From assembly GCA_023266095.1 (NCBI GenBank), contig JAHFRV010000026.1:1-42061 (forward strand): a DNA stretch of 42,061 nt. The letters run 5' to 3'. Below the pieces are notes generated by a model. That model had not been told where the DNA came from. It saw only the letters and a program-made list of their open reading frames with translations, and ran no database searches. The position numbers were made by a program, and so were the translations under genes. Below are positions 26,062-35,143 of the stretch, piece after piece; position 1 is the stretch's first letter, and the number at the start of each line of letters is the position of its first letter. The stretch comes from Gammaproteobacteria bacterium (lineage in GTDB: Bacteria > Pseudomonadota > Gammaproteobacteria > DRLM01).

Positions 26062-27354
26062 ATGAACTCGCGCAAACAGATTTCTACGCTACGTTGCATC
26101 GTCGGGGCGGTTGCATTGGGGATGATGTCGCAGTGGGTCCAGGCGGCGGACACCATCAAAGTCGGTATTCTGCATTCCTTGTCGGGCACCATGGCCATCA
26201 GCGAAACCACGCTGAAGGACACCATGCTGATGTTGATCGACGAGCAAAATAAAAAAGGCGGTTTGCTGGGCAAGAAGCTGGAGGCGGTGGTGGTTGATCC
26301 GGCGTCCAATTGGCCGTTGTTCGCGGAGAAAACCCGTGAGCTGATTTCCAAAGACAAGGTCGCCGCGATCTTCGGCTGCTGGACCTCGGTGTCGCGTAAA
26401 TCGGTCTTGCCGGTGGTGGAGGAGCTCAACGGTTTATTGTTCTATCCCGTGCAGTACGAAGGTGAAGAGTCATCCAAGAATGTGTTTTACACCGGCGCCG
26501 CGCCCAATCAGCAGGCGATACCGGCGGTGGATTATCTGATGAAGGACGTCGGCGCGAAACGCTGGGTGCTGGCGGGCACGGATTATGTGTATCCGCGCAC
26601 CACCAATAAGATTCTCGAGGCCTATCTCAAGGCCAAGGGCGTCAAAAGCGAAGACATCATGATCAACTACACGCCTTTCGGCCACTCCGATTGGCAGAGC
26701 ATCGTGTCCGACATCAAGAAATTCGGCTCGCAGGGTAAAAAGACCGCGGTGGTCTCCACCATCAACGGCGACGCCAACGTGCCTTTCTACAAAGAGCTCG
26801 CCAATCAAGGCATCTCCGCGGCGGATATCCCGGTGGTGGCCTTCTCGGTAGGTGAGGAAGAGTTGTCCGGCATCGACACCAAACCCTTGGTGGGCCATCT
26901 CGCGGCCTGGAATTATTTCATGAGTGTGGATGCCAAGGAGAACGACGCCTTCATTAAGCAGTGGCATGCCTTCATCAAAGACAAGAAGCGCGTGACCAAC
27001 GATCCCATGGAGGCTCATTACATCGGCTTCAATATGTGGGTGAAGGCGGTGGAGAAGGCCAAGAGCACCGACACGAATAAAGTCGTCGACGCCATCGTCG
27101 GCGTCAAGGTGCCCAATCTCACCGGCGGCACGGCCGAGATGTTGCCCAATCATCACATCACCAAGCCGGTGTTGATCGGCGAGATCCAGGACGACGGCCA
27201 GTTTGAAGTGGTGTCCAAAACCGACAAGCTGGTGCCCGGCGATGCCTGGTCAGACTTCCTGCCTGGCAGCAAGGACATCGAGGCCGATTGGGTGAAGCTC
27301 AAGTGCGGTAACTACAATACTAAAACCAAGAAGTGCTCGGGACAAAATTTCTGA
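26062..27354 (+). CDS. urtA: Urea ABC transporter substrate-binding protein UrtA
   Basis: A 430-residue periplasmic urea-binding protein. The signal peptide ends at WVQA-AD (about residue 28). The mature N-terminus reads TIKVGILHSLSGTMAISETTLKDT, then FGCWTSVSRKSVLPVVEELNGLLFYPVQYEGEE and AGTDYVYPRTTNK, all typical of UrtA. Length and motifs fit the urea family better than the paralog at 18914. GGGGG precedes the start. First gene of urtABCDE. Confidence 0.94.
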   Translation: MNSRKQISTLRCIVGAVALGMMSQWVQAADTIKVGILHSLSGTMAISETTLKDTMLMLIDEQNKKGGLLGKKLEAVVVDPASNWPLFAEKTRELISKDKVAAIFGCWTSVSRKSVLPVVEELNGLLFYPVQYEGEESSKNVFYTGAAPNQQAIPAVDYLMKDVGAKRWVLAGTDYVYPRTTNKILEAYLKAKGVKSEDIMINYTPFGHSDWQSIVSDIKKFGSQGKKTAVVSTINGDANVPFYKELANQGISAADIPVVAFSVGEEELSGIDTKPLVGHLAAWNYFMSVDAKENDAFIKQWHAFIKDKKRVTNDPMEAHYIGFNMWVKAVEKAKSTDTNKVVDAIVGVKVPNLTGGTAEMLPNHHITKPVLIGEIQDDGQFEVVSKTDKLVPGDAWSDFLPGSKDIEADWVKLKCGNYNTKTKKCSGQNF

Positions 27355-27488
27355 GGACGCTGTGAAGTCGCGGGGATGGGTGGCGCATCCCCGCGTTTTT
27401 TCAGCGAGGCTTGCCGAGGTTTGACCGCACGCCGGGCGTCATCCGCGTGCAAACTAGTTTGGCTGAATTAAGCATGCGACGAGACTGT

Positions 27489-29123
27489 ATGACATCTCTG
27501 CTGCGCGGGTGCTTGCGCGCCCTCACCATGCTGGCGCTGAGCCTGCTCTGCGTCTTGCCGACGGCTTGGGCTGAAGAAAACGTCGGTGTCGATTTGATGG
27601 CGCAGCTCCAGCAGTTCAAGGATGGTAGCTTCGATGACAAGGCCCGCATCGTCGCGGCCTTGGAGTCTTCCGGCGATGAACGGGCGATCGCCATTTTGAA
27701 ATCGCTGTTGGCGGGTGTGCTCTATTATCGCAAGGACGATGAGCGCGTAGTGATCGTCAAAGAGAGCGACGACGCTTATCAGCTGACCGATGTGCTGAAC
27801 GGCGAATCCTTGGGTGAGGCGGAGCGCCGCGACGTCAAGAAAATCCCTATCAACAACGCCCTGCGCGGACAACTGCGCGGTGCCTTGGCGCGGCTGAGTC
27901 TCTCGCATAAAAATCCCGCCGTGCGTTTGGAGGCGGTCAAGGAAATCATCAAGGACATCGACGCGGATAGTGTGCCGCTGCTGCGCGAGGCGCTGACTAA
28001 AGAAACCGACGACAAAGTGCTGGAGGCGATGCGCACCGGCGTGGCGATGATGGATGTCGGAAGTGATGATAAGGCCGTACGTCTGACTGCCATTGAAAAC
28101 TTGGGCGATACCCTGTTACCCGAGGCGCGTCAGCATTTGCAAGCGCTGGTCGAACCGGGTGGCGTGTCCGATGCGGACATTCGGTTCGCGGCGGCGCAGG
28201 CCTTGGCGCAAATCGAATCGCGGCGGCAAGTGTATGATTTTCTCGAAACCGTGTTCTTCGGACTGAGCTTGGGTTCGGTATTGTTACTGGCCGCCATCGG
28301 TCTCGCCATCACCTTTGGCGTGATGGGGGTCATCAATATGGCCCACGGCGAATTGATGATGCTGGGCGCGTACACGACCTATGTCGTGCAGTTGTTGATG
28401 CCCAATCATATTGAATACTCGTTGCTGGTGGCCGTGCCCGCGGCGTTTTTGGTGGCGGGTTTGACCGGCATCGCCATCGAGCGCGGCGTCATCCGCTTTT
28501 TATACGGCCGGCCGCTGGAGACCTTGCTCGCCACCTTCGGTATCAGTTTGTTGTTGCAGCAGGCGGTGCGCAGCGTGTTCTCGCCGCTCAATCGTTCGGT
28601 GGAGACCCCGGCGTGGATGAGCGGGTCGCTGGAAATCAACAGTGCCTTGGCCCTTACTTATAATCGCCTCTACATCATTCTCTTCAGTTTGCTGGTGTTC
28701 GTCGCCTTGCTGCTGATTCTGAAAAAGACCTCGCTGGGTTTGCAGGTGCGTGCCGTTGCACAGAATCGCGACATGGCCAGGGCCATGGGTATCCGCACCC
28801 AATGGGTGGATGCGCTCACTTTCGGTTTGGGTTCGGGCATCGCGGGGGTCGCCGGTGTGGCCTTGAGCCAGCTCACCAATGTCGGACCGAATCTCGGACA
28901 GGCCTACATCATCGATTCCTTCATGGTAGTGGTGTTCGGTGGCGTCGGGAATTTATGGGGCACCTTGGTGGGGGCGTTGTCGCTGGGGGTGGTGAATAAA
29001 TTCCTGGAGCCGTGGTCGGGCGCGGTGCTGGCCAAGATCCTGGTGCTGATCTTCATCATTTTGTTCATCCAAAAACGGCCGCGGGGTCTGTTCCCGCAAA
29101 AGGGCCGTGCCGCGGAAGGTTGA
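27489..29123 (+). CDS. urtB: Urea ABC transporter permease UrtB (long form)
   Basis: A 544-residue permease with a signal-like N-terminus (MTSLLRGCL ... PTAWA), a ~230-residue periplasmic HEAT-like helical domain (ARLSLSHKNPAVRLEAVKEI, MRTGVAMMDVGSDDKAVRLTAI), and then a LivH-type membrane domain beginning near residue 250 with FGVMGVINMAHGELMMLGAYTTY. The long N-domain is characteristic of UrtB and absent from the paralog at 20231. The start at 27489 is preferred for its signal peptide; ATG 27474 is an alternative, and upstream ribosome binding sites are weak. Confidence 0.93.
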   Translation: MTSLLRGCLRALTMLALSLLCVLPTAWAEENVGVDLMAQLQQFKDGSFDDKARIVAALESSGDERAIAILKSLLAGVLYYRKDDERVVIVKESDDAYQLTDVLNGESLGEAERRDVKKIPINNALRGQLRGALARLSLSHKNPAVRLEAVKEIIKDIDADSVPLLREALTKETDDKVLEAMRTGVAMMDVGSDDKAVRLTAIENLGDTLLPEARQHLQALVEPGGVSDADIRFAAAQALAQIESRRQVYDFLETVFFGLSLGSVLLLAAIGLAITFGVMGVINMAHGELMMLGAYTTYVVQLLMPNHIEYSLLVAVPAAFLVAGLTGIAIERGVIRFLYGRPLETLLATFGISLLLQQAVRSVFSPLNRSVETPAWMSGSLEINSALALTYNRLYIILFSLLVFVALLLILKKTSLGLQVRAVAQNRDMARAMGIRTQWVDALTFGLGSGIAGVAGVALSQLTNVGPNLGQAYIIDSFMVVVFGGVGNLWGTLVGALSLGVVNKFLEPWSGAVLAKILVLIFIILFIQKRPRGLFPQKGRAAEG

Positions 29124-29126
29124 GCT

Positions 29127-30248
29127 ATGCCGAATAAAGGATTGTTGCTGCGCATCCTCGAGCACGACACCGGCGGCAAGATTTTTTTGTCGCTGCTCGC
29201 CGTGGCGGCGGTACTGGTATCGGTGTTGAACCTGACGGTGCCGGAAGCCTCGGCCTTGCATGTCTCCACTTATACGGTGACCTTGCTGGGCAAATACCTC
29301 TGTTATGCGCTGTTGGCCGTCGCACTGGACTTGGTGTGGGGTTATTGCGGCATTTTGAGTCTGGGTCATGCCGCCTTTTTCGCCTTGGGCGGTTATTGCA
29401 TGGGCATGTATCTCATGCGCCAAATCGGTGAACGCGGCGTCTACGGCAATCCGGAATTGCCGGATTTCATGGTCTTTCTCAACTGGACCGAGTTGCCGTG
29501 GTACTGGTTCGGCTTCGATCAGTTCTGGTTTGCGATGTTGATGGTGGTACTAGTGCCCGGTGTGTTGGCCCTGGTGTTCGGCTGGTTCGCCTTTCGCTCG
29601 CGGGTGACCGGCGTGTATCTGTCGATCATCACCCAGGCCCTGACTTTCGCGTTGATGCTGGCGTTTTTCCGCAATGAAATGGGCTTCGGCGGCAATAACG
29701 GTCTGACCGATTTCAAAGAAATACTCGGTTTTAATTTGCAGAGTGACGCCACCCGGGTCGGATTGTTTCTGATGAGCGCCCTCACTTTGGCCGTGGCCTA
29801 TTTCGTGGCGCGTTACGTGGTGAATTCCAAACTGGGGCGGGTGGTGGTGGCGGTGCGCGACGCGGAGGACCGCGCGCGTTTCATCGGTTACAAGGTGGAA
29901 TCCTTCAAGTTGTGGATCTTCGTGTTCTCGGCCATGCTGGCCGGCATCGCCGGCGCCTTGTATGTGCCGCAGGTGGGCATCATCAATCCCAGCGAGTTTT
30001 CGCCGCTCAATTCCATCGAGCTGGTGGTGTGGGTGGCGGTGGGCGGCCGCGGCACGCTGTACGGCGCGCTGCTGGGCGCGCTGCTGGTCAATTTCGCCAA
30101 GACCTATTTCACCGGCGCCTTGCCCGAAGTGTGGTTGTTCGCGTTGGGCGCCTTGTTCGTGGTGGTGACCTTGTTTCTGCCGCACGGTTTGGTGGGTTTA
30201 CTGAAACGTCGGCGCAAGAAGGCGGCGCTTAAAGAGGCGCCGACATGA
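29127..30248 (+). CDS. urtC: Urea ABC transporter permease UrtC
   Basis: A 373-residue LivM-type permease. It has WGYCGILSLGHAAFFALGGYCM, FFRNEMGFGGNNGLTDFKEILGF and VGGRGTLYGALLGALLVNFAKTYFT, as in UrtC. Multiple hydrophobic helices. Three bases after urtB, and its stop overlaps urtD by four bases. With UrtB it makes the urea channel of the inner membrane. Confidence 0.95.
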   Translation: MPNKGLLLRILEHDTGGKIFLSLLAVAAVLVSVLNLTVPEASALHVSTYTVTLLGKYLCYALLAVALDLVWGYCGILSLGHAAFFALGGYCMGMYLMRQIGERGVYGNPELPDFMVFLNWTELPWYWFGFDQFWFAMLMVVLVPGVLALVFGWFAFRSRVTGVYLSIITQALTFALMLAFFRNEMGFGGNNGLTDFKEILGFNLQSDATRVGLFLMSALTLAVAYFVARYVVNSKLGRVVVAVRDAEDRARFIGYKVESFKLWIFVFSAMLAGIAGALYVPQVGIINPSEFSPLNSIELVVWVAVGGRGTLYGALLGALLVNFAKTYFTGALPEVWLFALGALFVVVTLFLPHGLVGLLKRRRKKAALKEAPT

Positions 30249-31087
30249 ACCCGCTCAAGCTGTTCGGCAACGGCCGGCGCCGCGAGCGGTCGCGCGATAG
30301 CGCCGGCGCGCAGCGGCATACCGTGACCAGCGGTGAAGTGGATGTCTCCCACGGGCCGATTCTGTATCTGGAAAACGTCACGGTCAGCTTCGACGGTTTC
30401 AAGGCGCTCAACGAGCTGACCCTCTACATCGACGACGGCGAGCTGCGCTGCATCATCGGTCCCAACGGCGCGGGCAAGACCACCATGATGGACGTGATCA
30501 CCGGCAAGACCCGGCCCGACAGCGGCACGGCGTTTTTCGGACAGACCATGGACCTCACCCGCATGAGCGAATATGAGATCGCCAGCGCGGGCATCGGCCG
30601 CAAATTTCAAAAGCCCACGGTGTTTCCCCGCCACACGGTGTTTGAAAACCTCGAGCTGGCCATGCGCGCCGACAAGCGGGTGTGGCCGAGTTTGTGGGCG
30701 CGGCTTGACGGCGAGCAGCGCGACCGTATCGCTGAAGTGTTGGAGACGGTGATGCTAAGCGATCAACAAACGCTCCGCGCGGCGGAGCTGTCCCACGGTC
30801 AGAAACAATGGCTGGAGATCGGCATGCTGCTGATGCAGGATCCGCGGGTCTTGCTGGTCGATGAGCCCATCGCCGGCATGACCCATCAAGAGACCGAACA
30901 TACCGCCGAGTTGCTCATCAGTTTGGCGGGCAGTCGCTCGGTGGTGGTGGTGGAGCACGATATGGCCTTCGTGCGCTCGATCGCCCGCAAGGTGACGGTG
31001 CTGCACGAGGGCCATGTACTGGCGGAAGGTAATATGGACGAGGTGCAGAATCATCCGTCGGTTATTGAAGTGTATCTGGGGAGCTAA
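30245..31087 (+). CDS. urtD: Urea ABC transporter ATP-binding protein UrtD
   Basis: A 280-residue ATPase with an N-terminal extension of about 35 polar residues before the ABC core (ILYLENVTVSFDGFKALNELTL). Walker A is GPNGAGKTTMM, signature LSHGQKQWLEIG, Walker B VLLVDEPIAG. It overlaps the urtC stop (ATGA), so it is translated with it. Confidence 0.95.
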   Translation: MNPLKLFGNGRRRERSRDSAGAQRHTVTSGEVDVSHGPILYLENVTVSFDGFKALNELTLYIDDGELRCIIGPNGAGKTTMMDVITGKTRPDSGTAFFGQTMDLTRMSEYEIASAGIGRKFQKPTVFPRHTVFENLELAMRADKRVWPSLWARLDGEQRDRIAEVLETVMLSDQQTLRAAELSHGQKQWLEIGMLLMQDPRVLLVDEPIAGMTHQETEHTAELLISLAGSRSVVVVEHDMAFVRSIARKVTVLHEGHVLAEGNMDEVQNHPSVIEVYLGS

Positions 31088-31089
31088 GT

Positions 31090-31785
31090 GTGCTGGAGGT
31101 GAGCGGCGTCAATCAATTTTACGGCGAGAGCCATACCTTGTGGGATGTGGCGCTGTCGGTGCCCGCCGGTTCCTGCACGGTATTGATGGGGCGCAACGGC
31201 GTCGGTAAGACCACTTTGCTAAAAAGCATTATGGGTCTACTTCCCATAAAGTCGGGCTCGCTGATGTTCGAAGGGGAAGAACTGCGGGGTAAACCCGCCG
31301 AGCTGCGCGCCAGGCTGGGTATCGCCTATGTGCCGCAGGGCCGCGATATCTTCCCGCAATTGACCGTGGAAGAAAATCTGCTCACGGCGCGGGCCTCGGG
31401 GCGCGTCGCGGGCAAGCAGATCCCGGCGCATATTTACGACTTATTCCCCGTGCTGGCGCAGATGCGTCAGCGGCGCGGCGGGGACCTGTCCGGCGGTCAG
31501 CAGCAACAGCTGGCCATCGGCCGGGCCTTGCTGATCAGACCCAAGCTGTTGATATTGGATGAGCCCTGCGAGGGTATCCAGCCCAATATCGTCCAGCAAA
31601 TCGGCGACGTGATTGTCCATCTGCGAAAAGAGTACGCCCTCACCGTATTATTGGTGGAGCAAAAACTGCCATTCGCGCGACGGGTCGGTCAGGGTTTTTG
31701 TCTGATGGATAAAGGACGGGCGGTCGGATCCGGCCTCATCGATCAGCTCGATCAGGCATTAATCGCCGAGCATCTTGCCGTTTAG
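31090..31785 (+). CDS. urtE: Urea ABC transporter ATP-binding protein UrtE
   Basis: A 231-residue ATPase starting with GTG at 31090, two bases after the urtD stop. Walker A is GRNGVGKTTLL, signature LSGGQQQQLAIGR, Walker B LLILDEPCEGIQP. It forms the second half of the ATPase pair and ends the urt operon. Confidence 0.94.
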   Translation: MLEVSGVNQFYGESHTLWDVALSVPAGSCTVLMGRNGVGKTTLLKSIMGLLPIKSGSLMFEGEELRGKPAELRARLGIAYVPQGRDIFPQLTVEENLLTARASGRVAGKQIPAHIYDLFPVLAQMRQRRGGDLSGGQQQQLAIGRALLIRPKLLILDEPCEGIQPNIVQQIGDVIVHLRKEYALTVLLVEQKLPFARRVGQGFCLMDKGRAVGSGLIDQLDQALIAEHLAV

Positions 31786-31844
31786 AGCAAGTGTTCAAGG
31801 TGAATGGGTAGTTTGCCGAAATTTTCAGCAGCTAAGGAAAGTTA

Positions 31845-31867
31845 AGGCCGGCTTTATTGGCCGGCCT
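31845..31867. terminator. Stem between urtE and the convergent lipoprotein gene
   Basis: AGGCCGGC / GCCGGCCT (8 bp) with a 7-base loop separates two convergent genes. There is no clean T run on either side (CTTAACTTT on the minus strand is the better one), so it may be a weak two-way terminator. Confidence 0.5.
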
Positions 31868-31884
31868 CGATCCCTCAAGCAATT

Positions 31885-32139
31885 TTATTCCGCAGCTTTG
31901 GGTTGTTCCTCGGCCGGCGGTGTCATGCCTTGCTCAGGAGCAGTACCTTCCGCGGCGGGTGCAGACATGTCCGAAGAAGGTTCGGTCATGGGGGCCGGCT
32001 CAGTTACAGCAGGAGCTGGTGCTGAAAGCTGGTCTGCGGGAGCCACTTGGTTTTCAGGCATAGGCTCATCGGCTTTTTTGCCGCAGCCCGCGAGCGCGGC
32101 AGCCAATAATGCGATACCCAAGATAGCAGTTTTGCGCAT
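31885..32139 (-). CDS. Small Pro/Glu/Ala-rich lipoprotein
   Basis: An 84-residue protein with a lipoprotein signal (MRKTAILGIALLAAALAGC, lipobox LAGC) and then a disordered, acidic, Pro/Ala/Glu-rich tail with no recognisable domain. The start at 32139 has AAAGGAAC directly upstream; a longer frame start lacks this. Expected to be anchored in a membrane facing the periplasm. Single gene, convergent with urtE. Function unknown. Confidence 0.75.
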   Translation of the reverse strand: MRKTAILGIALLAAALAGCGKKADEPMPENQVAPADQLSAPAPAVTEPAPMTEPSSDMSAPAAEGTAPEQGMTPPAEEQPKAAE

Positions 32140-32448
32140 AAACGTTCCTTTATAAAAGTCCACTCTTACAATTACCCATATCTGTATGATTAACCGACGA
32201 CCTAAATTTTATCGTGGCGGCGCGCGTATTCTCAGGCTTCGCAATAAAATTTGCTATAGCTACACGGGCTTAGTTCGATAAATATTTTTTCATTTTATAA
32301 TCAAACAAATGCATTATACAGTCTAGATAATATATTGATTTTATGATATGGGCCGCCGAAGCAGATGTCATGTAGATAATATATGGTAAAAAAGTTCGTA
32401 GAGTTAAAGTTACGAAGTGCTCGGCGCAAATCTCGGGGAACATTTAGT
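32140..32448. other. AT-rich divergent intergenic region
   Basis: Between two divergent lipoprotein genes. The stretch is clearly AT-richer than its neighbours (for example 32275-32345) and should contain both promoters. I see no gene, repeat or known RNA motif. Confidence 0.4.
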
Positions 32449-32778
32449 ATGAATAAAAGAGTATGGGTAGGCGTCATGTTGTGCGTATTGTTTGCCGGAT
32501 GTTCATGGGTGAAGTTGACGCCAGGAGGTGAAAAAGTACGTGTATTGGAGGCATCGGAAGTTTCGACCTGTAAGCATTTTGGAGATAGCACAGTGTCATT
32601 GTTATCTCAATTGGCGGGCATTAATCGCAATGAGGGAAAAGTGCAAATCGAACTCAATGCTTTGGCGCGTAACGCCGGGGCGGATATGGGTGGCGATACG
32701 GTCGTGCCCGTTTCTGCTGTGACCGACGGAAAGCAAATGTATGCCGTGTATAAATGCATCGGAGTTACCACACAATAA
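32449..32778 (+). CDS. DUF4156-family lipoprotein
   Basis: A 109-residue lipoprotein with lipobox LFAGC (Cys18). The following core has the DUF4156 look: KVRVLEASEVSTCKHFGDSTVSLL, a run of NALARNAGADMGGDTVVPVS, and a final YAVYKC. Four conserved-looking Cys include the lipid anchor. Envelope protein of unknown function; the family is widespread in gammaproteobacteria. The start at 32449 has GGGGAA about eight bases upstream. Confidence 0.85.
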   Translation: MNKRVWVGVMLCVLFAGCSWVKLTPGGEKVRVLEASEVSTCKHFGDSTVSLLSQLAGINRNEGKVQIELNALARNAGADMGGDTVVPVSAVTDGKQMYAVYKCIGVTTQ

Positions 32779-32964
32779 ACTTGGCGGTTTAGTGATGCGC
32801 GTCGAAGAACGCCGTCAGCTGTAATAGTTTGAAGGTGGACACATCGTGCCGGTGTCATCCATTGCGTTTGAATGACTGAACGATGCAGTAAAAACATAGG
32901 GAGGGCGGATTAGTCACGTCAGAGGCGTAACCCGTCAAGTGATCGCGCAGCGATTCATTTCAGC

Positions 32965-33322
32965 TCACGCCGTGTCCCATTGCCGGCCCAGCGCTAAGGT
33001 GTAAATGAGGGTGACCGGGGTTTGACAGACCAGAATCAGAAATTTGTAGGCGGCCTTTTCGAAATCTTCCATCGCGAAGCGGGTGTTGTCCCAGGCGATG
33101 GCCACGAATAGCACTGGGTAAGCCATGGGCGATAAAGGTCAATATCAATGCGGCCCGCGTCAGGGGCAGATAGACGTGTTCGCTGAGCCAGCCGGTGACC
33201 GGGTTGTGACGCAGCCAGTCGCTCAAGTGATGTTTGGCCCATGCCAGCGCAACGCTCAAGACACCATAAACGACCAGGGCCAGTTGCGGAGTGGGGTGGA
33301 ATAAGGCGGCGGTTAGCGGCAT
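32965..33322 (-). pseudogene. Membrane-protein gene with a frameshift near 33125
   Basis: The upstream part (from ATG 33322) reads MPLTAALFHPTPQLALVVYG, then a stretch with AWAKHHLSDWLRHNPVTGWLSEHVYL and a hydrophobic helix ALILTFIAHGL. The protein-like continuation is in another frame, MAYPVLFVAIAWDNTR from 33126 and then a helix with FLILVCQTPVTLIYTLALG, stopping at 32965-32967. The two frames differ by one base, so a single indel breaks a ~120-residue membrane protein with about three helices. I do not recognise the family. Confidence 0.6.
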
Positions 33323-33467
33323 GCCTAGTGTCGCCAGGCTGGATGTCGGGGTGACATATCGAGTGGTAGGGCGGACCCGCCGGAAATGGGGTTTGTACGG
33401 TGAGGCTGGTATATTGCCGCGGGTCGCGTTATTGTTTTGGTCTATATGCGGATTTACGGAGGAGGGT

Positions 33468-33932
33468 GTGCTACGTTGGGCCATCACATTTTGCGTGGCA
33501 CTGTGGTTATTGGCGGCCTGTGCCGTGGATTCGGTTAAGACCCAGTATGAGGGTGATGCCCCGCTGCGGGCCTATAAAACTTTCGATTGGATGGCCTCCG
33601 AAAAACACGATGTGTCGGTGGATGATATGGCTGCTTTCCGGCTCGATGCAGCGATTCGCGACAGCGTGCATGGGGAATTGACCGCCCGGGCCTATAAATA
33701 TCAAACTCTTGGGGTGCCCGATTTTTTCGTGAGTTACCGTTTAAGCGCGGAGGATCCTGATGGTGCCGGAACATTGGAAGTGAAAATCCACGATGGCCGG
33801 ACCCGGCGTTTGGTTTGGCGTGCTTGGCTGGCTGGCGCCGTTCCCGCTAAGATGGACGAAGCGGATTTATCTTTGAATACCCATGTCGGGACAGCGATTC
33901 GGCGGATTCTCCAGCATTTTCCGCCACGCTAA
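33468..33932 (+). CDS. DUF4136-family lipoprotein
   Basis: A 154-residue lipoprotein. GTG 33468 is preceded by GGAGGAGG and gives a signal LRWAITFCVALWLLAAC with lipobox LAAC. Features of DUF4136 are APLRAYKTFDWM near the start, RLDAAIRDSVHGELTARAYKY, then PDFFVSYRL and the closing VGTAIRRILQHFPPR. Envelope-located; the family's function is not established. A longer frame opens at 33291 without a signal sequence and is rejected. Confidence 0.8.
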   Translation: MLRWAITFCVALWLLAACAVDSVKTQYEGDAPLRAYKTFDWMASEKHDVSVDDMAAFRLDAAIRDSVHGELTARAYKYQTLGVPDFFVSYRLSAEDPDGAGTLEVKIHDGRTRRLVWRAWLAGAVPAKMDEADLSLNTHVGTAIRRILQHFPPR

Positions 33933-33960
33933 GCTGGACAAGTCCCCTGTCAGGGCCGTT

Positions 33961-33986
33961 TAAAAATAAGGGCACATCCTTGTGCC
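33961..33986 (-). terminator. Rho-independent terminator of the luxI unit
   Basis: On the minus strand GGCACA-AGGA-TGTGCC is followed by CTTATTTTTAAA. It lies ~55 bases after the stop of the receiver-like gene and so closes the luxI transcript. Confidence 0.75.
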
Positions 33987-34041
33987 GATACGGCGAATCA
34001 TCCCCTGATTCTCAAACGCTCACTCATCGTAATCGTAATGT

Positions 34042-34452
34042 TCAGCGCGCTTGCCCCCGCCGCTTGAGGGGGGCATGGTATTCCAACACACTTTCCGTTT
34101 CGTCATGGCGCGCCGGGGAAGTAGACGGCTCCAATTGCGCCAGCGTCTCCCGCCACAAACCGGGGGAGGAGAACCGGGTGCGAGTCCGGCCGACGGCGCC
34201 GAGGTCGTCGGCGTCCCACAGAAAGGCGATCGGCGTCCATACGCCCATTGCGCGGATGGCGCTTGCTAATTCCATGCTGCTCAGCGCCTTCGCCGTGCCC
34301 TGGACGACGATCCAGTCGTAATCGGGTGAACCAATCCTTAGTTCAGTGAGGGCTCTGGCGCCATCCGCGCAATGGGTGATGGTGTGCCCATTACCCGCAT
34401 CGCTAAAAAAACGTTGCAACTTAGCGTCCTTGCCGACGAGAAGTATCTTCAT
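34042..34452 (-). CDS. Receiver-like protein without phosphorylation site, coupled to luxI
   Basis: A 136-residue protein whose first ~115 residues follow the alternation of a response-regulator receiver (MKILLVGKDAKLQRFF, ADGARALTEL, DYDWIVVQG, TPIAFLWDADDL). At the place of the phospho-accepting Asp there is Gln (IVVQGTA), and the acidic pair at the N-terminus is reduced to one Asp, so ordinary phosphorylation is unlikely. Its start overlaps the luxI stop by four bases, so it is translated with luxI. It might modulate the synthase or LuxR, but this is a guess. No DNA-binding domain. Confidence 0.65.
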   Translation of the reverse strand: MKILLVGKDAKLQRFFSDAGNGHTITHCADGARALTELRIGSPDYDWIVVQGTAKALSSMELASAIRAMGVWTPIAFLWDADDLGAVGRTRTRFSSPGLWRETLAQLEPSTSPARHDETESVLEYHAPLKRRGQAR

Positions 34453-35078
34453 GCCGCCTCCTTGCGAGGGCCTGTCACGGCCGTGGGATACACGGCGCGC
34501 CGGGTTTGGTCGTTGATGTCGATCCAGCAGGCGACGGACAACACATTGCCTATCCAGACGGGTTGGCCAAGCCCGAAACGACGCATGCTGAGGCCGATAC
34601 GGCGCAGCAGCTTTTCGAGCGCGACACTGGTGACGATGACATATCGCTGGATGCCGGTTTGATCGGCGAAGTCCACCGCCTCCTGCATCAAGCGAAACGT
34701 CATCGGATGAAAGATGGCCTGCTGCGGCTGTGCCGTGCTGCCCGAGGGAATTACCGCGAAGCGGCTGAGTTCCCAGACCGTCTCGTCCTGCGGTGCGGCC
34801 TCGCCCTGCAACATTTGCGAAAAGACTTCGCGCAGCATGTAGGGGCGGGTGGTCGGCAGCAACCGGGCGCAGCTTTGGATTTCGTGTTGTTGATTATGGG
34901 AAAATAAATAAACCGGATCGGCCTCGTCGTATTGGTCTTTTTCCAGTCCATTGGCGATGTTCACATCCCACTTCAGGCGGTTGTAGAACATCTCGGTGCG
35001 AAAGCGATACAAATTTTCCAATACATCGGTGCGGAGTGTAACGACGTTTGATCGAGTCACCTGGATGTGATTGTCCAT
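34449..35078 (-). CDS. luxI: Acyl-homoserine lactone synthase (LuxI family)
   Basis: A 209-residue autoinducer synthase making an acyl-homoserine lactone from S-adenosylmethionine and an acyl donor. The conserved N-terminal residues occur in order: RTEMFYNRLKWDV, the acidic YDEADPVYLF, and SCARLLPTTRPYML. Family residues later include WELSRFAV and YVIVTSVALEKLLRRIG. The start at 35078 has GGGAGGAG upstream. It is downstream of luxR on the same strand with a lux box between them. The side chain of the signal cannot be predicted from sequence. Confidence 0.95.
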   Translation of the reverse strand: MDNHIQVTRSNVVTLRTDVLENLYRFRTEMFYNRLKWDVNIANGLEKDQYDEADPVYLFSHNQQHEIQSCARLLPTTRPYMLREVFSQMLQGEAAPQDETVWELSRFAVIPSGSTAQPQQAIFHPMTFRLMQEAVDFADQTGIQRYVIVTSVALEKLLRRIGLSMRRFGLGQPVWIGNVLSVACWIDINDQTRRAVYPTAVTGPRKEAA

Positions 35079-35143
35079 TTTTGCTCCTCCCGAAAAAGTA
35101 TTTTCGTTCGGAGACAAGTAGACATCGCGGCGCCAATCCGCAT

